Shown in pieces: positions 37,446 to 46,651 of a stretch of DNA of 57,677 nucleotides. Source of the stretch: Porphyromonas sp. (GTDB lineage Bacteria > Bacteroidota > Bacteroidia > Bacteroidales > Porphyromonadaceae); contig JAUNLH010000004.1 in the NCBI GenBank assembly GCA_030532365.1, forward strand, positions 1 through 57,677, in the 5' to 3' direction. Made by a program: the position numbers and the translations under genes. Position 1 is the first letter of the stretch. Every line of letters starts with the position of its first letter. The notes under the pieces are model-generated. The model was not told where the DNA came from, ran no database searches, and saw nothing but the letters and a program-made list of their open reading frames with translations.

Positions 37446-40445
37446 ATGAGGAAAATAGTTACTTTCATTAGTCTTTTTCTGTTGCTATCATACATTGCAA
37501 CAGCCCAGAACGTAGAGATTACGGGGAAAGTTACTGATGCTATGCAGGAGCCACTCACAGGTGTTCGCGTAGTCATCAAAGGTGAGCCGAGTCGTGGTGC
37601 TATCACGGATCTAGACGGGGAGTTCAAGCTCCAGGGTCAAAGAGGTGAAGTGCTACAGTTTTCGCTCATTGGTATGCAGACTGTCGAAGCTACCTATGAG
37701 GGCACACCGCTTTTCATCGTAATGCATGACGACACCGAAACTCTCAATGAGCTAGTAGTCATCGGATATCAAACGATTAAGAAGGCCGACCTCACCGGAG
37801 CTGTATCGGTCTTTAACGTCGATGAGCTGAAAAATAAACCTGTGACCGGTACTATCGGTGATGCACTAGCAGGACTACCCGGTCTTAGTGTTCGCACTTC
37901 CGGTCAGCCTGGCGCCGAGGGTAAGGTGGAGATCCGTGGTACTGGCACCTTTGGTAATAGCAATCCCCTCTATGTGGTTGATGGGGTTGTCTCTGGTGCT
38001 AATAGGGACTTCAACTTCAACGACGTAGAGAGCATTCAGGTGCTCAAAGACGCCTCCGCTGCAGCTATCTATGGGTCTCGCGCAGGTAATGGTGTCATCA
38101 TCATTACTACCAAGAAGGGTAAAGAGGGTAAGATGAATATAGATGTCTCTTCCCAGCTTACCATGCAGTGGCTCCCTAAGCACAATCTTGTCGGTAGGGA
38201 TCGTTGGATCGAGCTGAATGATATGGCGTTTAGAAATGCTGGCAAGGATCCTGCCAACCACAACACTGCCAACACAGACTGGCAGGCTGAGGCATTCAAG
38301 ATGGGATATGTCAACGACCACAATATCGCTCTCTCAGGTGGAGGTCAGAACAGCCGTTACTTCATCTCAGGGAACTTCCAGAACAACACCGGTGCTACCA
38401 TTGGTACTAAGAGCGATCGCTATACCTTCCGTGTCAATACATCTGCTTCACGTGACTTTGGGGACCTCCGTTTTACTATCGGCGAGAATATGGCGCTTAG
38501 CTACTTCCGTGTAGATGAGCTAAATACAAATCCGGTATTGGATGTGATCCGGATGTTGCCTACTATTCCGGTCTTTGATCCTGAGAACCCCCTTGGTGGA
38601 TATGGGTATGGCGACTCTGCCAAGGATGTGACCTTTGGTGTCAATCCGTTTGCTAGAGAGGAGTTTGAAAATACTACCAATAGTAATATCCGCATCCGAG
38701 GTAATGCCTTCACAGAGCTCTCCTGGAGCGATAAGGTGAAGTATCGAATGAACCTCGGCGTTGACGCTAGCAATAATAAGTACCTCTACCTCCGCAAGGT
38801 TGGTAACTGGTCTTACAATCAGCCTATTGACCCCTCTAGTCTTAACCGCAACCAATCTCAGTCGCAAGAGATAGTCTTTGACAATACTATAGAGTATGCA
38901 GATGTAATCGGCAAGCACGATATCTCGGTAGTGGCTGGAAGCAGCTACCAGACCTTCTCTCACGATATGGTATGGGGCCGTAAAAACGATGTCATCAAGT
39001 CCGGAGATCAGTACTTCACACAGCTAGATGCCGCTATGGGCAATCCTACTACCGGAAGCTGGCTCAATCAGAGCAAGCTCTTCTCCCTCTTCGCTCGTGC
39101 CAATTATACCTACGACAATAAGTATCTATTTAGCTTCACCGTACGTAGAGACGCTTCTTCCAAGTTCAACCCCGAGAAGAGGGTGGGCTACTTCCCATCT
39201 GTCTCGGGTGGCTGGCGTATCAGTGAGGAGGACTTCTTCAGCAATGATGTCGTCAATGAGCTGAAACTCAGAGCTAACTATGGTGTGCTTGGAACATCCA
39301 ATATCGGTTTCTACGACTATATCCCTCTGATTGAGAATAATTTGCAGGTGATCTTTGGCGATAATGGTCTCCAGCCAGGTATGACACAGGTGAAGCTGGT
39401 CAATGAAAACCTCACTTGGGAGCGTCTCTCACAGACCAATATCGGTGTCGACCTCGGAATGCTGAATAATAAGCTGACCATCACTGCCGACTATTTCAAT
39501 AAGGTGACCCACGACGTCCTGACAGCCAAGTGGATCCTCAATGCCACTGGTAACAACGGCGGTAACCCTACCGTTAATGCTGCTACCCTACGAAATACTG
39601 GTGCAGAGCTAACCATCGGGTGGAAGGACAACCTCTCTGAGACTTCAGGCTATAGCATCAATCTCAATACCTCTTATATCAAGAACGAGGTAGTGAAGGT
39701 AGGTAACTATGACGAGAAGGGCGAGGTGGCCTTTAACCAGTGGGATACTAAGACCATCATTGGCAATCCTATAGGCGAGTGGTATCTCATCAAGACGGAT
39801 GGCATCTTCCAGACTAAGGAGGAGGTCCTTGCACATAAGACTAAGGATGGCAGGGTCATCCAGCCCAACGCCCGCCCTGGTGACCTTCGCTACGTTGATG
39901 CCAACGGTGATGGTATGATCACAGACCAAGACAGGCAATATAGCGGGCAGACTGTCCCCAAGTGGCATGTCGGTGGTAACATCGGTGCCTGGTGGAATGG
40001 CTTTGACGTCCAGGTCCAGTTTACAGGCGCCTTTGGTCATAAGATCTTCAACGGTGTACGCTCAACGATAGATCGATTTGACGACAACTCTAACTACCGT
40101 GCTGACTATGACCCCTGGACACCCGAAAATACTGGTGCTAAGGATCCCAGACCTCTCTATGGCGATGACCGCAACGCCCGTGGCGATCAAGACCGTTGGC
40201 TAGAGCCAGGTGGCTACCTCAAGATCCGCCAGATGGCACTCGGCTACACTCTTCCTGAGAATGCTCTGGGTGGCTTCTTCAAGAGTGTACGCTTCTACGT
40301 CAACGCTCAGAATATGATCACCTTTACTCGCTACACTGGCTTAGATCCGGAGTTCTTAAACGGCAATATCTGGGATCGCAGCTATGATGGTGGCGCATTC
40401 CCAAATCCTAAGGCAGTGACCTTCGGGACTAGGATCGAGTTCTAA
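37446..40445 (+). CDS. susC: SusC/RagA family TonB-linked outer-membrane transporter
   Basis: 999 aa outer-membrane beta-barrel that imports oligosaccharides with its SusD lid, driven by TonB. It has a signal peptide ending ATAQ and an N-terminal carboxypeptidase-regulatory-like domain (ITGKVTDAMQEPLTGVRVVI). A TonB-box region (ELVVIGYQTIKKADLTGAV) is followed by the plug (VDELKNKPVTGTIGDALAG, GNSNPLYVVDGVV, IQVLKDASAAAIYGSRAGNG) and a long barrel ending in a C-terminal aromatic-flanked strand (AVTFGTRIEF). The susD gene follows 26 bases later. No N-terminal STN domain is present, so an anti-sigma mechanism is not indicated. Confidence 0.95.
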   Translation: MRKIVTFISLFLLLSYIATAQNVEITGKVTDAMQEPLTGVRVVIKGEPSRGAITDLDGEFKLQGQRGEVLQFSLIGMQTVEATYEGTPLFIVMHDDTETLNELVVIGYQTIKKADLTGAVSVFNVDELKNKPVTGTIGDALAGLPGLSVRTSGQPGAEGKVEIRGTGTFGNSNPLYVVDGVVSGANRDFNFNDVESIQVLKDASAAAIYGSRAGNGVIIITTKKGKEGKMNIDVSSQLTMQWLPKHNLVGRDRWIELNDMAFRNAGKDPANHNTANTDWQAEAFKMGYVNDHNIALSGGGQNSRYFISGNFQNNTGATIGTKSDRYTFRVNTSASRDFGDLRFTIGENMALSYFRVDELNTNPVLDVIRMLPTIPVFDPENPLGGYGYGDSAKDVTFGVNPFAREEFENTTNSNIRIRGNAFTELSWSDKVKYRMNLGVDASNNKYLYLRKVGNWSYNQPIDPSSLNRNQSQSQEIVFDNTIEYADVIGKHDISVVAGSSYQTFSHDMVWGRKNDVIKSGDQYFTQLDAAMGNPTTGSWLNQSKLFSLFARANYTYDNKYLFSFTVRRDASSKFNPEKRVGYFPSVSGGWRISEEDFFSNDVVNELKLRANYGVLGTSNIGFYDYIPLIENNLQVIFGDNGLQPGMTQVKLVNENLTWERLSQTNIGVDLGMLNNKLTITADYFNKVTHDVLTAKWILNATGNNGGNPTVNAATLRNTGAELTIGWKDNLSETSGYSINLNTSYIKNEVVKVGNYDEKGEVAFNQWDTKTIIGNPIGEWYLIKTDGIFQTKEEVLAHKTKDGRVIQPNARPGDLRYVDANGDGMITDQDRQYSGQTVPKWHVGGNIGAWWNGFDVQVQFTGAFGHKIFNGVRSTIDRFDDNSNYRADYDPWTPENTGAKDPRPLYGDDRNARGDQDRWLEPGGYLKIRQMALGYTLPENALGGFFKSVRFYVNAQNMITFTRYTGLDPEFLNGNIWDRSYDGGAFPNPKAVTFGTRIEF

Positions 40446-40471
40446 TTGACCACAATAAAGGAGTATATATA

Positions 40472-42049
40472 ATGGAAAAGAAGATATTCAAGAGGCTTGC
40501 AGTAGCTTTTATCATACTGGCTGGCATGCTATCAGCGTGTGATCTCGATGTTCCTAACCCCAATAAGCTATCCAAGCAAAAGTTTTGGGTGTCTGAGGAC
40601 GATGCGAAGAGTGGCACCAATGCGATCTACAATATGTTTTATAAGCCCGGTACCTTTAGCCGCTGGATGTGGTTCCGCCTGGATCTTACCTCCGACGAGG
40701 GTACGAGCAATAGCCCTTGGGCAGAGCTGCAAAATTGGACAAAGTTTAAGTACGTCAACTATAACTTCTGGGAGGGCAATGGTTGGCACTATAGGGACTT
40801 CTACGAGGCGATCTTCAGGGCAAATCAAGCAATAGCCTATATCCCTACAATTGAGGGGCTAAGCCAGGAGAGGGCAAATTTGTATCTCTCTCAGGCCTAC
40901 TTCCTTAGAGGGTTTTACTACTACTATGCAGGTCTGCTTTGGGGCAGTACTACAAAGTCGCTCGTGATCTACCTAGAGCCCTCTCAGCCCGATGATGCTC
41001 TCGAAGGGCACACAGGCAAGGAGATCTACGAGCAGGCTATAAGTGACCTCAGCAAGGCTATAGAGCTTGGTCTGCCGGAGGTGTGGCCAGGAGAGGAGAA
41101 AGGTCGTGCCACCAAGGGCGCTGCGCTCGCATATAGAGCGAAGACCTATATGATGATGCACAACTATGAGGCTGCAAAGGCCGACCTCGCTTGGCTAGTA
41201 GAGGGTGAGGGCAAGAAGTATTATGATCTTGTGGCAGATTACTCTCACAACTTCCGCTACGACACGGAGAATAATGTGGAGTCTGTATTTGAGATCCAGT
41301 ACTCTGACGTACACAAGGCTCCTGCAGGTGACGGTGACTTTGATGTCAATCCTAACCTTGGGCAGAACCGGGGTCAGTTTTTCGCGCCTCCCGGCATCGG
41401 CTGGACGGACGGTGAGCTACGCCCATGGCTCCTGGATGAGTTTAAGAAGGAGAAGGATGTCAATGGTAATTTTGATATCCGTCTGAAGTACACTGCCTTC
41501 TACAACGGTATGAATGATGACTTTACGGACAACAACCGTGTCTACAATCGCAACCTTAATGATAGGCCATGGGAGTGGGGCGATAGAGTATTCTTTAGGA
41601 AGTACTCCTCTCACCACTTTAGGGATTATGACGACTATCACAATCCGACCAACATCCGCTTGGTCCGCTATGCAGACGTCCTGCTGATGTATGCCGAGGC
41701 GATTGCAGAGACTGGTGGTACGCTCTCTAAGGCTGTAGCACAGGTGGATAGAGTACGCGCAAGAGTGGATATGCCACCTCTAGCTACCAATCATCCAGAG
41801 GCTGTTGCAAGTAAGGATGCGTTCTTAAAGAGGTTACAGATGGAGCGTGTCTTAGAGCTAGCGACTGAGGGTCATCGCTGGGCAGACATCAAGAGATGGG
41901 GCTTGCCAGATACTCCTGCAGGGGTGGCAGAGCTCATCAGCCGTGATCCGGACTTCGAGAACTTTGAGATTGGGAAGCACAATGTACTACCTATTCCATC
42001 CGATGAGGTCAATAACAACCCCAATATTGAGCAAAATCCTAACTATTGA
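40472..42049 (+). CDS. susD: SusD/RagB family glycan-binding lipoprotein
   Basis: 525 aa surface lipoprotein that caps the SusC barrel and binds the glycan. The lipobox is GMLSAC (C23) followed by DLDVPNPN, the usual export/lid start. TPR-like helices are visible (QAYFLRGFYYYYAGLLWGS, KGAALAYRAKTYMMMHNYE), with RLVRYADVLLMYAEA and VLELATEGHRWADIKRWG near the C-terminus, both strong SusD signatures. It pairs with the preceding SusC and is followed by a terminator, so the first transcript of the locus ends here. Confidence 0.95.
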   Translation: MEKKIFKRLAVAFIILAGMLSACDLDVPNPNKLSKQKFWVSEDDAKSGTNAIYNMFYKPGTFSRWMWFRLDLTSDEGTSNSPWAELQNWTKFKYVNYNFWEGNGWHYRDFYEAIFRANQAIAYIPTIEGLSQERANLYLSQAYFLRGFYYYYAGLLWGSTTKSLVIYLEPSQPDDALEGHTGKEIYEQAISDLSKAIELGLPEVWPGEEKGRATKGAALAYRAKTYMMMHNYEAAKADLAWLVEGEGKKYYDLVADYSHNFRYDTENNVESVFEIQYSDVHKAPAGDGDFDVNPNLGQNRGQFFAPPGIGWTDGELRPWLLDEFKKEKDVNGNFDIRLKYTAFYNGMNDDFTDNNRVYNRNLNDRPWEWGDRVFFRKYSSHHFRDYDDYHNPTNIRLVRYADVLLMYAEAIAETGGTLSKAVAQVDRVRARVDMPPLATNHPEAVASKDAFLKRLQMERVLELATEGHRWADIKRWGLPDTPAGVAELISRDPDFENFEIGKHNVLPIPSDEVNNNPNIEQNPNY

Positions 42050-42073
42050 TTTATAGGTGTTAATGGTTAATTA

Positions 42074-42120
42074 GGAGGTATACTTAGGCGCAGTATAGCC
42101 TAGGTATACCTCCATTTGTT
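42074..42120 (+). terminator. Intrinsic terminator after susD
   Basis: A 16-bp stem (GGAGGTATACTTAGGC at 42074-42089, GCCTAGGTATACCTCC at 42098-42113, one G-U pair) is followed by ATTTGTT. It is stable, with an imperfect T run. Confidence 0.8.
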
Positions 42121-42242
42121 CTAAGCTCGACTCCAGCATAGCTGGTGGCGAGAGCTCGAGATAGCTAAGACCAAGCACCCGACTTTGCACAAAGATGATA
42201 TGTGGAGTTGTAAAAAAGAGACCCCGATACTCAGGATCTACG

Positions 42243-42345
42243 GAGTTCCCAACTTAGCTGGATCGGAGTTGGGAGCTTAAGCTCATCTAAGTTCCCAACT
42301 TCGATATATCTAAGACCGGAACTTAGATTTTTTAAGTTCGGACTT
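42243..42345. repeat. Five-core palindromic array D
   Basis: Cores begin at 42243, 42266, 42289, 42312 and 42334. They read GAGTTCCCAACTT, GAGTTGGGAGCTT, AAGTTCCCAACTT, AAGACCGGAACTT and AAGTTCGGACTT (one base short). The 9-base spacer (AGATTTTTT) is last, as in array C. It lies 123 bases past the susD terminator and about 180 before the regulator promoter. 42121-42242 has no other clear feature. Confidence 0.92.
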
Positions 42346-42369
42346 AAGTCATGACCACTTTCAGAAGTC

Positions 42370-42465
42370 GCACGGAGTGGCGCTTCGCTTAATGTCCAGT
42401 TTGATACCCATTGGGATGCCTACTCAGCTTGGATCCGGGGCCTTCCTGATAATACTTTTTTATGA
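42370..42465 (+). pseudogene. Possible residual coding fragment
   Basis: Reading from 42370 to a TGA at 42463, the frame encodes about 30 residues ending FDTHWDAYSAWIRGLPDN and then TFL. The composition is protein-like (W, D, H, aromatic), but there is no start or upstream open frame; it opens after a stop. It could be the tail of a decayed gene or transposase, or simply chance. Confidence 0.2.
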
Positions 42466-42523
42466 AGGTGCTATCGATATAAACGTGTATAAGGTATGGT
42501 TTTTTATGCTAGTCATAATTGAC

Positions 42524-42531
42524 TAATTTTG
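42524..42531 (+). promoter_or_regulatory. Candidate -7 promoter box for the regulator operon
   Basis: TAATTTTG, an exact TAnnTTTG match, lies 86 bases before the hybrid regulator start. No clear -33. Confidence 0.45.
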
Positions 42532-42617
42532 AAGAGTCCGTGGTGTATCTACTTTGGATAGAGACCCTATATCGCCAAATCACTAATTAGATAATTGCTA
42601 CAAGACCTTAGCCTCAC

Positions 42618-45600
42618 ATGTCTGTCCACACTCGGTTATATCTTCGTACACTCCTCATACTTGTCGGTGCCCTATGCCTGCTACAAGGTGCTAGAGCACA
42701 GGCTAGAGGGTTATCCTTCACTTCCCTCAATGTCAGTGAGGGGTTGTCTCAGAATACCGTCTATGCCATACACCAGGATCGGCAGGGCTTCATGTGGTTT
42801 GGGACTAAGGATGGACTCAACCGGTACGATGGCACAAACTTTAGGATCTATGACGCCCACGACGAGTCTCATGGACTGGATAATAATTTCATCACTGCTC
42901 TGGCTGAGGATCAGGAGGGGTATATGTGGGTGGGTACCGATACGGGGCTCTATCGGTATGACTCTGAGGAGGATCACTTCTACAGCTTTGACCTCACGAG
43001 TCAGCTGGGTGAGTCTATCGCCCATACGGTTACTTCGATTGTCACCCGCGGCGACGACCATGTCGTGATAGCTGTAGAGGAGCAGGGACTCTTTGAGTAC
43101 GACATCTCACAGGAGGAGCTGACGCAGTACAAGTTTTCGAGCATTAGGGTAGGCTCTAATATCCAGTGCCTAGCCGTCGATAACTTCGGTGTGCTATGGG
43201 TGGGCTTTTATGGCGATGGGCTCTACTATGCACCGGGTGGTGCCAACTCTTTCGTGCCCTGCAGCATGGAGAAGAGTGGCAAGGAGGAGAGGCCCTTTGA
43301 GGGAGATGTGGTGACGAGCATTCTGGTATTGCCAGATAATCAACTACTTGTGAGCTCACAGAAGGGTGGTGTAAAGGCAATAGGGAGCAGCCGTGTGGAG
43401 GTGACAGATATCCTGCAGGTGGATCAGGGAGATATGAGCGATATCTTCTGCAGAGCACTGCTGTATACACAGGAGGGTGAGGTGTGGATAGGGAGCGAGC
43501 AGGGGCTTTTTGTCTACAGTACTTCGGAGCATGCCATCACCCATCACTTTACTTATCAAGCCGTAGACCCTGACTCTTTGGGCGATAATGCTGTGTACTC
43601 TCTCTATCAGGACCGCTTGGGGAGGATATGGATAGGTACCTACTTCGACGGGGTCAACTATATACCAAGCGATCGCCCACTCTTTAGGAGCTACAAGCCC
43701 CACGGCAATCCTAGCGGCCTGAGAGGTAGGAGGATCAGGGAGTTTTGTGAGGATGGGAGGGGTGTCATCTGGATAGGATCCGAGGACGCAGGTCTGCACA
43801 AGATGGACCCAAAGAGCGGAGAGATAGAGTATTTCCAGCCGAGTGAGATGTATGAAAACATCCATGGGCTATGTATGGTCACTGATGATCAGCTGTGGGT
43901 GGGTACCTTCTCCAATGGCATCCACGTCATAGACATTCACACCAATAGAGAGGTCAAGAGCTACACTAAAGAGAATACCGGAGGTGCGCTCAATGATAAT
44001 AATATCTTCGCGATCTTCAAGACCAGTAGAGGGGAGGTGCTGATAGGGACACTCTTTGGGCTCCTTGTCTATGATCATGAGTATGATACATTTAGAGAGG
44101 TAGATGAGCTGTCGGGCTCCTTTATCTACGATATTGCAGAGTCTTCTGATGGCACTCTCTGGTTTGCCACCTATGCTCACGGGGCATATCAGTATGACTA
44201 TCAGCGGGAAGAGTGGGTGCACCACACACATCGAAAGGGTGAAGGAGGCACAGGCTCACTACCGTACGACAAGGTGCTCTCGGTCGTTGAGGACAGTAGG
44301 GGAGATCTATGGCTGACTACGCAGGGTGGGGGTGTCGCTAAGTACCTACCTGAGAGCAAGTCTTTCAAGTCATACACCACTTCCGATGGTCTGCCCAATA
44401 ATATCGTCTATCAGGTAGTGGAGGATGAGCAAGGATTGCTATGGATGTCGACAAATGGTGGGCTGGCACTCTTTGACCCCGCGACAGAGCACTTCCGCAG
44501 TCTTACTCATGCCGATGGTGTACCATGTGAGCAGTTTAACTACCGATCAGGTATTAGGGCGAGTAGTGGCGAGCTCTATTTCGGTAGTATCGATGGCTTT
44601 ATGACCTTTGATCCCGAGCGGGTGATCCAGGAGAGGCATACGCCCACGATCGTCTTGACAGAGTTTAGTGTGCTCGGTAGAGAGATGGAGCCTGGAGCTG
44701 ACGCCTCTCCACTCTCCAAGAGCATCACCCATACAGATAAGATCGTGCTGGGAGCGAGGCAAAACTCCTTCTCCCTCCGTATGGCGGATCTCTCATTTCG
44801 CACACCAGCCAGTACGCGGGTGCGCTATAAGCTCGAGGAAGCTGACAGCGAGTGGACCATCGCTAGTATCTCAGACCCTGTGATCTACTCAAATCTCTCA
44901 CCCGGTCGGTACCGCTTTGTCGTGAAGTCGCTGGACGACGAGGAGGGTGTAGCACTGGGGGTGACCGTACGACCACCCCTGCTGAGGACTCCCGTTGCTT
45001 ATCTGATCTATCTCCTCTTGATCAGTGGGGGCATTTACATGATATACATACAGGTGCGCAACAAGAGGCGTCAGAAGGAGGAGCAAGCGCGACAGCAGCT
45101 GGAGCGTGAGTCGGAGCGTGAGCTTTATCATGCTAAGCTTGACTTCTTTACCGATCTGGCACATGAGATCCGCACCCCTCTGACACTGATCAAGGCTCCC
45201 TTGGAGAATATCCTTGATGAGGGTGGAGATGAGCTGAGCGAGCAGACCAGTGAAGACCTGCAGGTGATGAAACGAAATACCGACCATCTGCTGAATCTTA
45301 CCAACCAGCTTTTGGACTTCAGAAAGGCCGAAGTGCAGGGCTACAAGCTCAATGTGAAGCATACCAATATCACCTCCCTTGTATATGAGGTGCTGGATAG
45401 ATTTACCTCAGCGATAGAGAACCGCAATATCTCATTTGTCAGTACCTTCCCTAAGGAGGAGGTATATGCCGACGTCAATAAGGAAGCCCTCTCAAAGATC
45501 ATAAGCAATCTTCTATCTAACAGCGTTAAGTACTCCAAAAGTAAGGTGAGCATTGCTCTGACGAGCGATGAGACCTCGATGTATATCCGTACCTCTAATG

Positions 45601-46649
45601 ATGGTGCTCTCATCCCTGTGGAGATGAGGGAGGAGATCTTTGAGCCCTTTGTACGACACCGCGGAGAGGCAGGAGAGTCGCACAGTGGTACCGGTATCGG
45701 GCTGCCTCTAGCACGATCGCTTGCAGAGCTACATGGCGGTAGCCTGGAGATGGATGGTGGGGACTCGGAGAGAAATACCTTTGTAGTGGTGTTGCCACTG
45801 AGACACAAAGAGGCGATACAGGTAGACTCGGCTGACGGTACCGCGGAGTCGTACACCTATGCAGATCCAGATGCCCCTCAAGCTGACGAGAGTGCCACTG
45901 AAGATGCACTCAACACGATACTCGTGGTCGAAGATAATATAGAGATGGCGCAATTTATCGCACGTCTCCTGAGCTCTGAATATCGAACACTCATTGCTCC
46001 GAATGGCAAGGCGGCGCTTCCCTTGCTCGAGCAATATGATGTGCACCTCATAGTTAGCGACATCGTGATGCCCGAGATGGATGGGCTGGAGCTGTGTAAA
46101 GCCGTGAAGACCAATGTATCTTACAGCCACATTCCTGTCGTGCTACTGACTGCGAAGAGCAACCTCCACTCCGTCGTTGATGGACTGGAGATGGGCGCCG
46201 ATGCCTATATCGAGAAGCCTTTCTCTGTGAGTCATCTCAAAGCCCAGATCGAAAATTTGCTGGCAAATCGTTTGAGGTTACGCACCGCTCTCTCTCAAGA
46301 TCCCTTCTTGCCACTTGATACAATAGCGCTGACGAAAGCGGATGAGGAGTTCATCGCACAGTTGAAGTCAATTACCGAAAAGAACCTATCTGATTCGGAC
46401 TTTTCAGTCGACGAGCTGGCACAAGAGATGGGAATGAGCCGCTCAGCGTTTTACAGGAAGATGAGAGGTATCATGGATGTCACGCCCAACGAATACCTGC
46501 GTCTCGAGCGACTTAAGATGGCTGCCACACTCCTCCGAGAGGGCACCTTAAGGGTCAATGAGGTGTGTTACAACGTTGGCTTTAGCTCACCATCCTACTT
46601 CTCTAAATGTTTCAGAGATCAATTTGGGATCTCTCCAAAAGACTACTAG
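42618..46649 (+). CDS. Hybrid two-component system regulator (sensor, kinase, receiver, AraC)
   Basis: 1343 aa one-protein phosphorelay of the kind that controls Bacteroidetes glycan loci. A signal peptide is followed by periplasmic two-component-regulator propeller repeats to about 680 (many copies like GFMWFGTKDGLNRYDG), then a Y_Y_Y domain (FSLRMADLSFRTP) and a membrane helix at about 791-813. The histidine kinase has H849 in DLAHEIRTPLTL and an ATPase region with GTGIGLPLARSLAELHGG. The receiver domain has phospho-acceptor D1148 in LIVSDIVMPEMDG. A C-terminal AraC DNA-binding domain carries FSVDELAQEMGMSRSAFYRK and NVGFSSPSYFSKCFRDQFG. It probably senses an oligosaccharide released by the locus enzymes. 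Confidence 0.96.
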   Translation: MSVHTRLYLRTLLILVGALCLLQGARAQARGLSFTSLNVSEGLSQNTVYAIHQDRQGFMWFGTKDGLNRYDGTNFRIYDAHDESHGLDNNFITALAEDQEGYMWVGTDTGLYRYDSEEDHFYSFDLTSQLGESIAHTVTSIVTRGDDHVVIAVEEQGLFEYDISQEELTQYKFSSIRVGSNIQCLAVDNFGVLWVGFYGDGLYYAPGGANSFVPCSMEKSGKEERPFEGDVVTSILVLPDNQLLVSSQKGGVKAIGSSRVEVTDILQVDQGDMSDIFCRALLYTQEGEVWIGSEQGLFVYSTSEHAITHHFTYQAVDPDSLGDNAVYSLYQDRLGRIWIGTYFDGVNYIPSDRPLFRSYKPHGNPSGLRGRRIREFCEDGRGVIWIGSEDAGLHKMDPKSGEIEYFQPSEMYENIHGLCMVTDDQLWVGTFSNGIHVIDIHTNREVKSYTKENTGGALNDNNIFAIFKTSRGEVLIGTLFGLLVYDHEYDTFREVDELSGSFIYDIAESSDGTLWFATYAHGAYQYDYQREEWVHHTHRKGEGGTGSLPYDKVLSVVEDSRGDLWLTTQGGGVAKYLPESKSFKSYTTSDGLPNNIVYQVVEDEQGLLWMSTNGGLALFDPATEHFRSLTHADGVPCEQFNYRSGIRASSGELYFGSIDGFMTFDPERVIQERHTPTIVLTEFSVLGREMEPGADASPLSKSITHTDKIVLGARQNSFSLRMADLSFRTPASTRVRYKLEEADSEWTIASISDPVIYSNLSPGRYRFVVKSLDDEEGVALGVTVRPPLLRTPVAYLIYLLLISGGIYMIYIQVRNKRRQKEEQARQQLERESERELYHAKLDFFTDLAHEIRTPLTLIKAPLENILDEGGDELSEQTSEDLQVMKRNTDHLLNLTNQLLDFRKAEVQGYKLNVKHTNITSLVYEVLDRFTSAIENRNISFVSTFPKEEVYADVNKEALSKIISNLLSNSVKYSKSKVSIALTSDETSMYIRTSNDGALIPVEMREEIFEPFVRHRGEAGESHSGTGIGLPLARSLAELHGGSLEMDGGDSERNTFVVVLPLRHKEAIQVDSADGTAESYTYADPDAPQADESATEDALNTILVVEDNIEMAQFIARLLSSEYRTLIAPNGKAALPLLEQYDVHLIVSDIVMPEMDGLELCKAVKTNVSYSHIPVVLLTAKSNLHSVVDGLEMGADAYIEKPFSVSHLKAQIENLLANRLRLRTALSQDPFLPLDTIALTKADEEFIAQLKSITEKNLSDSDFSVDELAQEMGMSRSAFYRKMRGIMDVTPNEYLRLERLKMAATLLREGTLRVNEVCYNVGFSSPSYFSKCFRDQFGISPKDY

Positions 46650-46651
46650 GT

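Noticed and set aside
37446..37560. Anti-sigma/ECF regulated SusC
   Set aside because: The transporter has no N-terminal STN domain, and no sigma or anti-sigma gene is nearby; the hybrid regulator is the likely control.
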